64,000 bases of DNA, from NCBI RefSeq assembly GCF_001695575.1, contig NZ_LUAX01000002.1:186001-250000 (forward strand), written 5' to 3'. The translations under genes and the position numbers were made by a program. The notes beneath the pieces were generated by a model, which did no database searches, was not told the origin of the DNA, and saw nothing but the letters and a program-made list of their open reading frames with translations. This document shows, piece by piece, positions 26,123 to 34,528 of the stretch (the first letter of the stretch is position 1; every line of letters starts with the position of its first letter). This DNA is from Vibrio europaeus (lineage in GTDB: Bacteria; Pseudomonadota; Gammaproteobacteria; Enterobacterales; Vibrionaceae).

Positions 26123-28702
26123 TTACGCGCTCATCTGTTCCTTTCGAGCTCGTCGTTTCTGGTTGAGGCCAAGGCCAATTAAGATGAGTAGAGCCGGGAC
26201 AAACACCCACTCTTTCATTGGTCGATCCGCTTCAACAACGACTGAACGAATCTCCCAGTCAAAATCAACACCGGCTGACTCTGCAGGGCTACCAAATTCA
26301 ACCATGTCGACCAACATACGGCCATTGGCATTGTTGAGCATTAGACCCATCGAAGAAATACGATCTTCGGCTGTTGTTGCTTTATCTTCAAACGGTAGGC
26401 GAACTGTCTTAGAGATGTAATCACCTTCTAGGTTTTCACCGGCAACAAGCAACTCGATCTCTTCACCGACTTTTAGGCCTTCAGTGATCTGTGCGATCTC
26501 TGTACCTGGGTAAAGAACTTTGGCTGGGTAGATTTGATCCCACCAGAACCCTGGACGGAAGAAGGTAAAGGTCAACACAAGCAGTAGGACAGTTTCCCAC
26601 CATTTGCTCTTAGTAAACCACCAGCCTTGTGTTGCAGCAGAGAATATCAGCATTGCAATCACAGAAGATATGATCGTGAGCAACAAATGCCACCATGAGT
26701 CGATACCCATCAACAAGAGCTGAGTATTAAAGATGAACATGAATGGCAAGATCGCGGTTCGAATATCGTAGGTAAAGCCCTGAATACCGGTTCTAATCGG
26801 ATCTGACTTAGCAATTGCCGCAGCCGCAAAGGCCGCAAGGCCTACCGGTGGTGTATCATCGGCAAGGATACCGAAGTAGAACACGAATAGGTGGACGGCA
26901 ATGAGCGGGATGATCAAACCACTTTGCGCACCTAGGGTGACGATAACTGGTGCCATTAGAGTCGATACAACAATATAGTTCGCTGTCGTAGGTAGACCCA
27001 TACCTAAAATAAGACTGATCACGGCTGTGAATAGAAGCATTAGAATGATGTTACCGCCAGAGATAAACTCGACGAAGTCCGTCATCACCAAGCCAATACC
27101 CGTTAGCGTCACAACACCAACAACTGTACCTGCCGCCGCAGTCGCGACACCGATACCGATCATGTTACGTGCACCTGAGACAAGGCTTTCTAGCAGGTCA
27201 ACAAAGCCTTCTTTGGTTTGCTCGGCAATGGAGCCTTGCTTAGACATTACAGCCATTAGAGGACGTTGAGTGATCAAGATAAAGATCATGAATACTGTTG
27301 CCCAGAAAGCGGATAAGCCTGGAGAGAAACGCTCTACTGTCAAACACCAAACGAGAACCACAATTGGCAGTAGGTAGTGTAAGCCCGACTTAATCGTTGG
27401 ACCTGGATCTGGTACTTCAGTCAGTTCAGAATCAATCTCAATAGCGCCTTCTTTGGCGTACCTAGCAGAGATATTGACTAGGCCGACATAAGCTAACAGC
27501 AGTACGACAGTCACAATAGGAGTCGCGGCGTCACCGAATACGTCTTTAGTCCAGCCGACACCATAGTAAACCACGGCACTGATCACGCACAGGCCAAGAA
27601 TGGTGCCTGTAAATGAAAGTAAGCTGGCAAGAAGTGTCGGGTTATGACGACGAGGAAGACCAGTCATCCCCGCTTTACATGCTTCTAAGTGAACAATGTA
27701 GATCAGCGCGATGTACGAGATTAGAGCTGGAAGAATCGCAGCCTTAATGACCTCTACATACGAGATACCGACATATTCCACCATAAGGAAAGCTGCCGCG
27801 CCCATGATAGGTGGTGTTAGCTGACCGTTGGTTGAAGCGGCAACTTCTACTGCGCCTGCTTTCGTTCCTGGGAAACCAACGCGTTTCATTAGGGGAATAG
27901 TGAAAGTACCCGTAGTTACAACGTTAGCGATTGAAGAACCTGATACGAGCCCAGATAGGCCAGATGCGACAACGGCAGCTTTCGCAGGGCCGCCTTTCAT
28001 ATGTCCAAGAAGCGAGAACGCCACTTTAATAAAGTAAGCACCCGCACCCGCGCGCTCTAGCATGGCACCAAAGAGGACAAACAAGAAAACAAATGAGGTT
28101 GATACGCCTAGCGCAACACCGAAGACACCTTCGGTAGTTAGCCACAGGTGAGACATCGCTTTGTTAAGGCTAGCACCTTTGTGAGCAATCACGTCTGGCA
28201 TGTATGGACCGCCAAAGGTGTACAGCAAGAAGACTGCCGCGACAACCATTAACGGAGGCCCAAGAGCACGACGCGTTGCTTCAAGGAGTAACACCATGCC
28301 TATTACGGCAACAACAATATCGAGCGTTGTTGGCGCGCCTGAACGACCCGCAAGCTCGGTATAGAAAATGTAGATATAAGCAGCAGAAAAACTACCTGCC
28401 AAAGCAAGCAACCAATCTATCGCTGGAATGCGATCTCTAGGAGAGGTTTTCATCGCAGGGTACGCTGTAAACGCAAGGAACACCGCAAACATCAGGTGAA
28501 TTGAACGCGCTTCAGTATCGTTGAGTACGCCAAAATTAAAAATGAACGGCAGAGGGGATGCGTACCAAAGTTGGAACAGTGACCAACATAGCGGCACAAA
28601 CCATAAGATGCGACCAGAAAGCCCTAGCGGGGCACGTGCACCTGTATCGGATTGAGCTACCATTTCTTGCACATCTTTAGACGGAGCTGTTGTCTTCGAC
28701 AT
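26123..28702 (-). CDS. TAXI-type TRAP transporter fused permease (small + large membrane subunits)
   Basis: 859-aa polytopic protein combining the 4-helix (DctQ-like) part with the 12-helix (DctM-like) part in one chain, as in TAXI TRAP systems. Conserved large-subunit motifs are visible: SGSSIANVVTTGTFTIPLMK, TNGQLTPPIMGAAAF and GMGLPTTANYIV. After the last central helices a soluble segment (about 715-830) precedes a final C-terminal helix; it contains GSPAESAGVDFDWEI, a PDZ-like phrase, fitting DUF3394. Secondary transport is driven by an ion gradient with the periplasmic binding protein; the substrate of TAXI systems (often glutamate or other carboxylates) is not predictable here. Confidence 0.93.
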   Translation of the reverse strand: MSKTTAPSKDVQEMVAQSDTGARAPLGLSGRILWFVPLCWSLFQLWYASPLPFIFNFGVLNDTEARSIHLMFAVFLAFTAYPAMKTSPRDRIPAIDWLLALAGSFSAAYIYIFYTELAGRSGAPTTLDIVVAVIGMVLLLEATRRALGPPLMVVAAVFLLYTFGGPYMPDVIAHKGASLNKAMSHLWLTTEGVFGVALGVSTSFVFLFVLFGAMLERAGAGAYFIKVAFSLLGHMKGGPAKAAVVASGLSGLVSGSSIANVVTTGTFTIPLMKRVGFPGTKAGAVEVAASTNGQLTPPIMGAAAFLMVEYVGISYVEVIKAAILPALISYIALIYIVHLEACKAGMTGLPRRHNPTLLASLLSFTGTILGLCVISAVVYYGVGWTKDVFGDAATPIVTVVLLLAYVGLVNISARYAKEGAIEIDSELTEVPDPGPTIKSGLHYLLPIVVLVWCLTVERFSPGLSAFWATVFMIFILITQRPLMAVMSKQGSIAEQTKEGFVDLLESLVSGARNMIGIGVATAAAGTVVGVVTLTGIGLVMTDFVEFISGGNIILMLLFTAVISLILGMGLPTTANYIVVSTLMAPVIVTLGAQSGLIIPLIAVHLFVFYFGILADDTPPVGLAAFAAAAIAKSDPIRTGIQGFTYDIRTAILPFMFIFNTQLLLMGIDSWWHLLLTIISSVIAMLIFSAATQGWWFTKSKWWETVLLLVLTFTFFRPGFWWDQIYPAKVLYPGTEIAQITEGLKVGEEIELLVAGENLEGDYISKTVRLPFEDKATTAEDRISSMGLMLNNANGRMLVDMVEFGSPAESAGVDFDWEIRSVVVEADRPMKEWVFVPALLILIGLGLNQKRRARKEQMSA

Positions 28703-28831
28703 GTACTTAATCCTTATTATAAATGGTCCGTATATTTATGATTATGAGAACCTTTATTTAGCATCTTTTAGTGTAGCGAAAAGATGAAATATTGCTCAGT
28801 TGTGTGGTTTTCTTAGGTATAAAACGAGGGT

Positions 28832-28853
28832 GAGTTTCAAGAGTGTGAAACTC
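28832..28853 (-). other. Hairpin in the binding-protein/permease gap
   Basis: Perfect 8-bp inverted repeat GAGTTTCA/TGAAACTC with a 6-base spacer. Second of two hairpins in this 233-bp intercistronic gap; may protect the upstream message or form part of the permease leader. Confidence 0.35.
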
Positions 28854-28892
28854 AAAAATTGAATGCAGCGGTTTAGTTGCTGCGACTACGAA

Positions 28893-28916
28893 CCAAGGAG
28901 GCATCTGCCTCCTTGG
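28893..28916 (-). terminator. Strong hairpin after the TAXI binding-protein gene (partial terminator/attenuator)
   Basis: Perfect 11-bp GC-rich stem CCAAGGAGGCA/TGCCTCCTTGG with a 2-base loop, 20 bases after the stop of the binding-protein gene. The following - strand sequence is not a clean U-tract. Such structures commonly raise expression of a periplasmic binding protein relative to its membrane subunit. Confidence 0.6.
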
Positions 28917-28935
28917 TAAAGAGCGCTTACTTAAC

Positions 28936-29904
28936 TTACTTAAGTAGACCGATCTCTTTGTAGTACTTCTCTGCACCTGGGTGTAGAGGGATAGAAAGAC
29001 CAGCTTTCACCATGTCTTCTTTCTTCAAGCTTGCAAACGCTGGGTGTAGGCGCTTGAACGTATCGAAGTTTTCAAATACAGATTTAGCAACGTTGTAAGC
29101 AACTTCGTCAGAAACGTCTGTTGTTGTTACCATAGTTGCAGCAACACCAAAGCTGTTTACGTCTTTGTCTGTACCACGGTACATGCCCGCAGGTACTGTG
29201 CTGTATGCGTAGTAAGGGTTGTTTGCAACGATTTCGTCGATTTTCGCACCAGTTGCAGAAACTAGTTTCGCATCACATGAAGTTGTTGCTTCTTTGATAG
29301 ATCCATTCGGATGGCCAACTACGTAAACAAACGCATCAATCTTGTTATCACAAAGTGCTTGTGAACGCTCAGAACCTTTCAGCTCAGAAGCCAGTTTGAA
29401 GTCGTCGTTCGTCCAACCCATAGCTTCCATCACAACGCCCATTGTTGCGCGGTCACCAGAACCTGGGTTACCGATGTTTACACGTTTACCTTTTAGGTCA
29501 GAAACGTTTTCAATACCAGCGTCGCTGCGCGCGATGATGTTGAACGGTTCTGTGTGTAGAGAGAACACTGCACGTAGCTTTTTGTACGGGCCTTGCTCAG
29601 CAAACTTACTTGTACCGTTGTAACCGTGGTACTGCCAGTCAGACTGAACGATACCGAAGTCTAGTTCACCTGCACGGATAGTGTTCACGTTGTAGATCGA
29701 ACCACCAGTCGACTCTACAGAACAACGAATATTGTGTTCTTTACGGCCTTTGTTAACTAGCTTACAAATTGCACCACCAGTTGGGTAGTAAACACCAGTT
29801 ACAGAACCAGTACCAATAGTGATGAACTCTTGAGCGTTAACTGCGCCAGCGCCCATTACAGCAGCTGCAATCGCACCAACTTTAATAAGTTTGTTCAATG
29901 CCAT
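28936..29904 (-). CDS. TAXI family TRAP transporter solute-binding protein
   Basis: 322-aa periplasmic receptor. The signal peptide is ALNKLIKVGAIAAAVMGAGA with probable cleavage after VNA. The mature start EFITIGTGSVTGVYYPTGG is the TAXI family hallmark; further family features are DFGIVQSDW and a later region rich in Asp/Lys. AAGGAAGGG sits just before the ATG at 29904, so the frame extension to 29925 (seven more codons) is not used. First gene of the operon binding protein - fused permease - Usp. Confidence 0.94.
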   Translation of the reverse strand: MALNKLIKVGAIAAAVMGAGAVNAQEFITIGTGSVTGVYYPTGGAICKLVNKGRKEHNIRCSVESTGGSIYNVNTIRAGELDFGIVQSDWQYHGYNGTSKFAEQGPYKKLRAVFSLHTEPFNIIARSDAGIENVSDLKGKRVNIGNPGSGDRATMGVVMEAMGWTNDDFKLASELKGSERSQALCDNKIDAFVYVVGHPNGSIKEATTSCDAKLVSATGAKIDEIVANNPYYAYSTVPAGMYRGTDKDVNSFGVAATMVTTTDVSDEVAYNVAKSVFENFDTFKRLHPAFASLKKEDMVKAGLSIPLHPGAEKYYKEIGLLK

Positions 29905-30173
29905 GAATTTCCCTTCCTTATTCATTATTAACCCCTAGCAAGTGTAGTTGCTTTGGGCGTTTCCTATTACTGGAAACGGCATCTTTTTCAATCCGTATGT
30001 TGAAAAAGTGGCTGAATAATAGCAAAAAATTGGCACATAATTACACGGATGTTAAAGAATATAGACAATATGCCTGAATATTAACCTAATGTATCTGGAA
30101 TATTTCGAGGTTAAAGTCTTTTAAAATCATTGGGTTATATTGAGTGATTAACTAAGGTATGATTTTTTTAAGA

Positions 30174-30189
30174 TGTGATCTCAATCACG
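30174..30189. promoter_or_regulatory. Candidate CRP site upstream of the TRAP operon
   Basis: TGTGA-6-TCACG matches the CRP consensus TGTGA-N6-TCACA at 9 of 10 positions. It lies about 270 bp before the binding-protein start, rather far for simple activation, and overlaps the hairpin after argR. Sequence match only. Confidence 0.4.
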
Positions 30190-30211
30190 CCGCGAATTTG
30201 GCGGCGTGATT
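30183..30211 (-). terminator. Hairpin after argR, terminator without clear U-tract
   Basis: Perfect 11-bp stem AATCACGCCGC/GCGGCGTGATT with a 7-base loop, 24 bases beyond the argR stop. The - strand continues with GAGATCACATC, not a U-run, so termination may be Rho-assisted. Confidence 0.55.
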
Positions 30212-30234
30212 TGTATTCTGGCGTTTATATGAAA

Positions 30235-30705
30235 CTAACCTGTGTACTCAAATAGGTCACAAACCGAGGCAAATAGCTGCTCAGTAGTGATCGACAGAGT
30301 AGGAGTGATGAAGATGGTATCGTCACCGGCAACCACACCTAGAATACCTTCCGCTTTACCCAATGAGTCAAGCAGGCGTGCAATTAGCTGCGCGGCACCT
30401 GGGCCGGTATGAATCACGACTAAGGCGCTGTTGTGGTCGATGTCTAAAACAAGTTCACGAAGTGAGCTCGAAACAGTTGGCACGCCCAACTCAGCAGGAA
30501 GACAGTAAACCATCTCCATTTTTGCGTTGCGAGTACGTACTGCACCGAACTTGGTCAGCATGCGTGATACTTTCGATTGGTTGATGTTCTCAAACCCTTC
30601 GTTTTTAAGAGCTTCCACAATATCGCCTTGGGAGCCAAAACGTTCTTCTTTTAGCAGGGCTTTGAAAGCGCGAACGAGGTTATCTTGTTTTTCAGAATGG
30701 CGCAT
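30235..30705 (-). CDS. argR: Arginine repressor ArgR
   Basis: Hexameric arginine-dependent DNA-binding protein, repressor of biosynthesis and often activator of catabolism. 156 aa from the ATG at 30705, matching E. coli ArgR length; the frame extends 17 codons upstream but that would be an atypical N terminus. The winged-helix part contains [15 protein letters not shown] and [19 protein letters not shown]; the C-terminal core has [12 protein letters not shown] and [10 protein letters not shown], whose aspartates bind arginine. It is divergent from mdh, the conserved gammaproteobacterial pairing. The upstream region has ARG-box-like sequence, suggesting autoregulation. Confidence 0.97.
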   Translation of the reverse strand: MRHSEKQDNLVRAFKALLKEERFGSQGDIVEALKNEGFENINQSKVSRMLTKFGAVRTRNAKMEMVYCLPAELGVPTVSSSLRELVLDIDHNSALVVIHTGPGAAQLIARLLDSLGKAEGILGVVAGDDTIFITPTLSITTEQLFASVCDLFEYTG

Positions 30706-30740
30706 GGTTCTCTTTCTATGTTGGTTTTTATAAAAAGCAA

Positions 30741-30764
30741 GTGAATATTCTCGCATAGCTATGC
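30741..30764. promoter_or_regulatory. Candidate ArgR operator upstream of argR
   Basis: Contains TGAATATTC (ARG-box left half TGAAT) directly beside the perfect palindrome GCATAGCTATGC (30753-30764). The ARG consensus is TGAAT-N4-ATTCA; the match is partial. The same 12-mer palindrome occurs upstream of arcA, supporting a shared regulator. Confidence 0.45.
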
Positions 30765-30940
30765 AAATAGTGCCAATGTGAAGCCTGATTTCTGTCTAGT
30801 CTATCACTGTAAATTTGGCAGAAATTATTGACAGAAATCTTGCTTAATCCTTTGTCATTACTGGCGAAGGAGAACATAATGGCACCCTTGTGTGTGGCAC
30901 GTTTTTGTCGGATTGCGCAAGGTCGCAAAGCTGACGTTAA

Positions 30941-30954
30941 TTGATTGTAATCAG
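30941..30954. promoter_or_regulatory. Candidate FNR site upstream of mdh
   Basis: TTGAT-TGTA-ATCAG matches the FNR consensus TTGAT-N4-ATCAA at 9 of 10 positions. It is about 85 bp before the mdh start. Oxygen control of mdh is known in E. coli (mainly through ArcA), so an anaerobic input is plausible. Confidence 0.4.
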
Positions 30955-31038
30955 GTTGTGATTACTATAGTTTGACCTAGTTGATTACATATCGCTCTAC
31001 AAAACATATATAAGAGAATCGTCTCAAGGAGAACTACG

Positions 31039-31971
31039 ATGAAAGTAGCCGTTATTGGTGCCGCTGGTGGCATCGGTCAAGCCCTAGCCCTTTTACTAAA
31101 AAACCGTCTTCCAGCTGGTTCAGATCTAGCACTGTATGACATCGCACCTGTTACTCCAGGTGTTGCTGCTGATCTAAGCCACATCCCAACACCAGTATCA
31201 ATCAAAGGTTACGCAGGTGAAGATCCAACACCGGCACTAGAAGGTGCTGACGTTGTGCTTATCTCTGCGGGTGTTGCTCGTAAACCAGGTATGGATCGTG
31301 CTGATCTGTTCAATGTGAATGCGGGTATCGTTAAATCTCTTGCGCAAAGAATTGCCGATGTATGTCCTAAAGCGCTAGTGGGAATCATCACTAACCCTGT
31401 AAACACGACTGTGCCAATTGCTGCTGAAGTTCTTAAGCAAGCGGGTGTTTATGACAAGCGTCGTCTATTCGGTGTAACAACTCTAGACGTTATTCGTTCT
31501 GAAACTTTCGTTGCTGACCTAAAAGACAAAGATCCAGGTGACGTTCGTGTTCCTGTTATCGGTGGTCACTCAGGTGTAACTATCCTACCTCTACTTTCTC
31601 AAGTTGAAGGTGTTGAGTTTACTGATGAAGAAGTTGCAGCACTGACTAAGCGTATTCAAAACGCGGGCACTGAAGTTGTTGAAGCGAAAGCTGGCGGTGG
31701 TAGTGCAACACTATCTATGGGCCAAGCGGCTTGTCGTTTCGGTCTTGCTCTTGTGAAAGCACTTCAAGGTGAAGACGTGATTGAGTACGCTTACGTTGAA
31801 GGTGACGGTGAGCACGCACCATTCTTCGCTCAACCAGTGAAGCTAGGTAAAGAAGGTGTTGAAGAAGTACTAAGCTACGGTGAGCTAAGTGACTTTGAAA
31901 AGTCGGCACTAGATGGCATGCTAGAAACACTAAACGGCGATATCCAAACAGGTGTTGATTTCGTTAAGTAA
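31039..31971 (+). CDS. mdh: Malate dehydrogenase
   Basis: NAD-dependent oxidation of malate to oxaloacetate in the TCA cycle, cytoplasmic dimer. The N terminus [20 protein letters not shown] is the Rossmann glycine motif. Active-site segments are clear: ARKPGMDR (substrate arginines), ITNPVNTTV, and VIGGHSG with the catalytic histidine. 310 aa, one or two residues from E. coli MDH. AAGGAG lies just upstream and a strong terminator follows. Dense use of preferred codons suggests high expression. Confidence 0.98.
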   Translation: MKVAVIGAAGGIGQALALLLKNRLPAGSDLALYDIAPVTPGVAADLSHIPTPVSIKGYAGEDPTPALEGADVVLISAGVARKPGMDRADLFNVNAGIVKSLAQRIADVCPKALVGIITNPVNTTVPIAAEVLKQAGVYDKRRLFGVTTLDVIRSETFVADLKDKDPGDVRVPVIGGHSGVTILPLLSQVEGVEFTDEEVAALTKRIQNAGTEVVEAKAGGGSATLSMGQAACRFGLALVKALQGEDVIEYAYVEGDGEHAPFFAQPVKLGKEGVEEVLSYGELSDFEKSALDGMLETLNGDIQTGVDFVK

Positions 31972-31993
31972 TCAAACCCACGATTTATTTGAG

Positions 31994-32020
31994 AGCCGAC
32001 TTTTCTAAGTCGGCTTTTTT
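31994..32020 (+). terminator. Intrinsic terminator after mdh
   Basis: Perfect stem AGCCGACTT/AAGTCGGCT with loop TTCT, followed by TTTTT, 22 bases after the mdh stop. Confidence 0.92.
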
Positions 32021-32087
32021 GATCCTTTTTGCCCATCGAGATGTACACTTAATGAGAGGCAATAGATTCTAGCCAAAGGAGTGCGCA

Positions 32088-32279
32088 ATGGAGATAAGTC
32101 AAATAGAGAAAGGCATGCTGGTTGAGTGTCAGCAAGGGATCGGAACTGTGCTTGAAGTCGATCAGGAACACGGAGCCGTGGTGATCGAAGAGCGGAATTC
32201 TCACCAAAAATTCGAGGTAGACATCAAGGATTTGATGGAAGACCCTCAACTTCATCAGGGGTGCGAAAAGTACTACTAG
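32088..32279 (+). CDS. Small conserved-type hypothetical protein (63 aa)
   Basis: Short acidic protein not assigned to a family by me. The first 45 residues alternate beta-strand pattern and glycine (KGMLVECQQGIGTVLEVD, GAVVIEE), resembling a small KOW/SH3-like barrel, and the C terminus is acidic and ends with KYY. AAAGGAG at 32076-32081 has good spacing to the ATG at 32088, and a bidirectional terminator follows. An 82-codon frame on the other strand (32049-32297) lacks such support and would run through the terminator side, so the + strand gene is preferred. No function can be given. Confidence 0.7.
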   Translation: MEISQIEKGMLVECQQGIGTVLEVDQEHGAVVIEERNSHQKFEVDIKDLMEDPQLHQGCEKYY

Positions 32280-32295
32280 TGCCCAAAGCACCAAC

Positions 32296-32325
32296 AAAAA
32301 AGCGAGCTAATCAGCTCGCTTTTTC
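32296..32325. terminator. Bidirectional terminator between the 63-aa gene and ridA
   Basis: Perfect 8-bp stem AGCGAGCT/AGCTCGCT (32301-32320) with a 4-base loop, flanked by an A-run on the left and a T-run on the right, thus serving both convergent genes. Confidence 0.9.
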
Positions 32326-32341
32326 AATCTATAGCGAAAGC

Positions 32342-32731
32342 TTATTTGCGTACTGCAATCGCTTCGATTTCGATACCCACATCTTTAGGTAGACGAGCGA
32401 CTTCAACACATGAACGTGCTGGGTAGTTTGCTACGTTGTGCTCATCAAAGAACTTGCCGTACACTTCGTTTACAGTACCGAAGTCGTTTAGATCTTTAAC
32501 GAAAACCGTCATTTTTACGATATCTGTAACAGACAGGCCAGACGCTTCTACGACTGCTTTCACGTTGTCTAGAGATTGACGTGCTTGCTCTGCGATATCT
32601 GCAGATACTTCACCAGTAGCTGGGTTTACTGGGATTTGGCCAGAAGTCAGTACCATGTTGCCTAGGTCAACACCTTGTACGTATGGGCCGATTGCTGCTG
32701 GAGCTGATTCTGTGTGAAGTACTTTAGTCAT
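32342..32731 (-). CDS. ridA: Enamine/imine deaminase RidA
   Basis: Hydrolyses reactive 2-aminoacrylate and related enamines formed by PLP enzymes such as threonine dehydratase, thereby protecting branched-chain amino acid synthesis. 129 aa with the YjgF/UK114 pattern: GPYVQGVDLGNMVLTSGQIP at the front and NYPARSCVEVARLPKDVGIEIEAIA at the end, including the conserved substrate-binding arginine (about residue 105). It sits immediately downstream of pyrI, exactly as in E. coli, and probably shares the pyrBI transcript in part. Confidence 0.96.
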   Translation of the reverse strand: MTKVLHTESAPAAIGPYVQGVDLGNMVLTSGQIPVNPATGEVSADIAEQARQSLDNVKAVVEASGLSVTDIVKMTVFVKDLNDFGTVNEVYGKFFDEHNVANYPARSCVEVARLPKDVGIEIEAIAVRK

Positions 32732-32871
32732 TATTATGTTCCATCTATTAAGGGGTGAACAGAATTGAGGGGATTCAGTGTGCCGCGAAATAGCGGTTGG
32801 GTAAAGTAAAAATCCTCGCCCAAATCGAGCGAGGAGAGCTAATTTATGCTTATTGAGTAACCCGAGTTTGT

Positions 32872-33333
32872 TTAACGCTCAGTGACGATTTCACGTGAGA
32901 AGACTTTCTCGCAGTATTTACATTTCAAACGAATATCTTCTTTCTTCTCAAACACCTTAAAGCTGCTTTCTACCGGCTCACCGTGAGTAATACAGTTGGT
33001 GTTTGGACATTCAAACACGTTGTTAACTTGCTCCGGTAACTCAAGAGGCAGTTTCTTTACCACTTGGTAGTCTTCGATCTGATTGACTGTTGCATGCGGG
33101 GCATACAGTGCCAGTTTGCTCGCTTGCTCTTCGCTAATAAACACGTTTTCAATCTTAAGGAGATCTTTGTGTCCGAGAGCCGATGAAGGCAGGTTCAGAC
33201 CAACAGTGACACGTTGCTGCGACTTATGCATTGAGAACAGCTTAAGCACCTTGATCCCAATCTGTGCAGGGATGTGGTCGATAACAGTGCCGTTTTTAAT
33301 TGCTTCAACCTGCAATTGAGTTTCTTTAGTCAT
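32872..33333 (-). CDS. pyrI: Aspartate carbamoyltransferase regulatory subunit
   Basis: Regulatory chain of ATCase that binds CTP (feedback inhibitor), UTP and ATP. 153 aa. The nucleotide-binding N-terminal domain contains [12 protein letters not shown]; the C-terminal zinc domain has the four ligand cysteines in CPNTNC and CKYC, which hold the catalytic-regulatory interface. It begins 14 bases after pyrB. Together they form the c6r6 enzyme, as in enterobacteria. Confidence 0.97.
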   Translation of the reverse strand: MTKETQLQVEAIKNGTVIDHIPAQIGIKVLKLFSMHKSQQRVTVGLNLPSSALGHKDLLKIENVFISEEQASKLALYAPHATVNQIEDYQVVKKLPLELPEQVNNVFECPNTNCITHGEPVESSFKVFEKKEDIRLKCKYCEKVFSREIVTER

Positions 33334-33347
33334 GGTGATTACCTCGA

Positions 33348-34277
33348 TTACAGTGTTTCGTTTAGGACAAGGGCCAGTAGAGCTTGACGTGCGTAAACGC
33401 CATTCTCTGCTTGTTCAAAGTAGTAAGCGTGCGGTGTTTTATCGACATCAACTGTAATTTCGTCAACACGTGGTAGTGGGTGAAGGACTTTCAAGTTCTC
33501 ACGCGCATCTTCTAGTAGAGCTGCATTTAGAATGTACGCAGACTTAATATGCGCATACTCAGATTCGTCGAAGCGCTCTTTCTGGACGCGAGTCATATAC
33601 AGCACGTCTAGCTGTGGAATCACACTCTCCATGTCCGTGTGCAGGCTGTATTCGATACCTGACTCATCCAGCTCTTCACAGATGTAATCTGGCATTGCGA
33701 GTGCTTCTGGCGCGATAAAGAAAAAGCGAACATTATTAAACTTCGCCAGTGCCTGGGTCAGAGAATGGACGGTGCGGCCATATTTCAGGTCACCAACGAA
33801 AGCGACATTGAGGTTATCAAGACGACCTTGTGTCTCTGCGATAGAGAACAGGTCAAGTAGCGTTTGGGTTGGGTGCTGGTTAGCGCCGTCGCCACCGTTG
33901 ATTACTGGCACACCATTAGAGAACTCAGATGCCAGTCGCGCAGCACCTTCTTGAGGGTGGCGCATTACAAATGCATCAACATAAGATGAGATAACTTGTA
34001 CTGAGTCTGCGAGCGTTTCCCCTTTCTTCGCCAGAGAAGTGTTGCCGCCGTTGTCGAAGCCAATCACATCACCACCGATGCGTTGAATCGCAGTTTCGAA
34101 AGATAAACGGGTACGGGTAGATGGCTCAAAGAAGCAGCTTGCAACGACCTTGTTTTTAATCAGCTCTGGCTGCGGATTTGCTTTTAATTCTCCCGCCGTT
34201 TTGACAATCAATTCCAGCTCTTCACGAGAAAGCTCAGGAATTGAGATAATATGCTTGTTATAAAGCGTGTTTGTCAT
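33348..34277 (-). CDS. pyrB: Aspartate carbamoyltransferase catalytic subunit
   Basis: Condenses carbamoyl phosphate with aspartate, the committed step of pyrimidine synthesis. 309 aa from the ATG at 34277 (E. coli 311); the frame is open for 11 more codons upstream but those lie between the attenuator and the gene and give no sensible N terminus. Motifs: [14 protein letters not shown] (carbamoyl phosphate), [10 protein letters not shown], and [11 protein letters not shown]. Preceded by the leader peptide and attenuator described separately, so expression should fall when UTP is plentiful. Confidence 0.97.
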   Translation of the reverse strand: MTNTLYNKHIISIPELSREELELIVKTAGELKANPQPELIKNKVVASCFFEPSTRTRLSFETAIQRIGGDVIGFDNGGNTSLAKKGETLADSVQVISSYVDAFVMRHPQEGAARLASEFSNGVPVINGGDGANQHPTQTLLDLFSIAETQGRLDNLNVAFVGDLKYGRTVHSLTQALAKFNNVRFFFIAPEALAMPDYICEELDESGIEYSLHTDMESVIPQLDVLYMTRVQKERFDESEYAHIKSAYILNAALLEDARENLKVLHPLPRVDEITVDVDKTPHAYYFEQAENGVYARQALLALVLNETL

Positions 34278-34305
34278 AATCATCTTCCCAGTCATGAATT
34301 TTAGG

Positions 34306-34336
34306 CACAAAAAAGCCCCCCATTACGGGAGGCTTT
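34306..34336 (-). terminator. pyrBI attenuator (intrinsic terminator)
   Basis: 10-bp stem AAAGCCTCCC/GGGGGGCTTT (one G-U pair) with a 5-base loop on the - strand, followed by TTTTTT. It lies between the leader peptide, whose stop codon overlaps the stem base, and the pyrB start 29 bases on. A ribosome closely following RNA polymerase would prevent the hairpin, as in E. coli pyrBI. Confidence 0.92.
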
Positions 34337-34427
34337 AGAAATCGGTGGAAATAGAAAAAAACAGCCCAGATAAGCACGTTGGCTTACCCAGTGTAAGACG
34401 CTTTGTAGAGCACGAATTACGTGGCAT
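34335..34427 (-). CDS. pyrL: pyrBI operon leader peptide PyrL
   Basis: 30-codon open frame beginning ATG CCA CGT and ending TTC TAA, too short for ordinary gene finders. GGAGG precedes it with about 11 bases of spacing. Near its end the mRNA has a seven-U run coding Phe-Phe-Ser, where RNA polymerase slows when UTP is low, letting the ribosome catch up and block the attenuator. A pause-type hairpin (TAAGC/GCTTA) lies just upstream of the U-run. The peptide itself need not have a function. Sequence differs from E. coli PyrL, but every element of the mechanism is present in the right order. Confidence 0.85.
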   Translation of the reverse strand: MPRNSCSTKRLTLGKPTCLSGLFFSISTDF

Positions 34428-34452
34428 TGTTTTTACTACCTCCAGACAAATT

Positions 34453-34486
34453 GCCGAGCATTATACGCTGAAGATTTGTTAACGCA
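34453..34486 (-). promoter_or_regulatory. pyrLBI promoter
   Basis: On the - strand, TTGCGT, 16 bases, then a perfect TATAAT, ending about 30 bases before the leader peptide start. Downstream start-site region is pyrimidine/GC mixed. Hexamer evidence only. Confidence 0.65.
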
Positions 34487-34528
34487 AGCGATTACATCGA
34501 GGGTTTTAGTGTCGTTTAGCTCAGCCTC

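Larger units (their letters stand above)
29905..30234. other. 330-bp region between TAXI binding protein and argR (both - strand)
   Basis: AT-rich, no open frame of note. It should contain the promoter of the TRAP operon. The argR-proximal end has a strong inverted repeat (30183-30211) and a CRP-like sequence (30174-30189) that partly overlaps it; both are listed separately. Confidence 0.6.
30706..31038. other. 333-bp divergent promoter region argR / mdh
   Basis: No gene. It contains the ArgR-like palindrome near argR (30741-30764), an FNR-like site (30941-30954), and a TTGACC hexamer at 30971 followed by AT-rich sequence before mdh with AAGGAG at its ribosome site. The precise -10 elements are not clear. 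Confidence 0.6.

Noticed and set aside
30728..30928. Open frame on the - strand between argR and mdh, 66 codons
   Set aside because: Sits over the argR promoter and the ARG-like palindrome, with unremarkable composition and no ribosome site.
32049..32297. Open frame on the - strand opposite the 63-aa gene, 82 codons
   Set aside because: The + strand frame has a good ribosome site and follows the terminator pattern; the - frame starts inside the bidirectional terminator.
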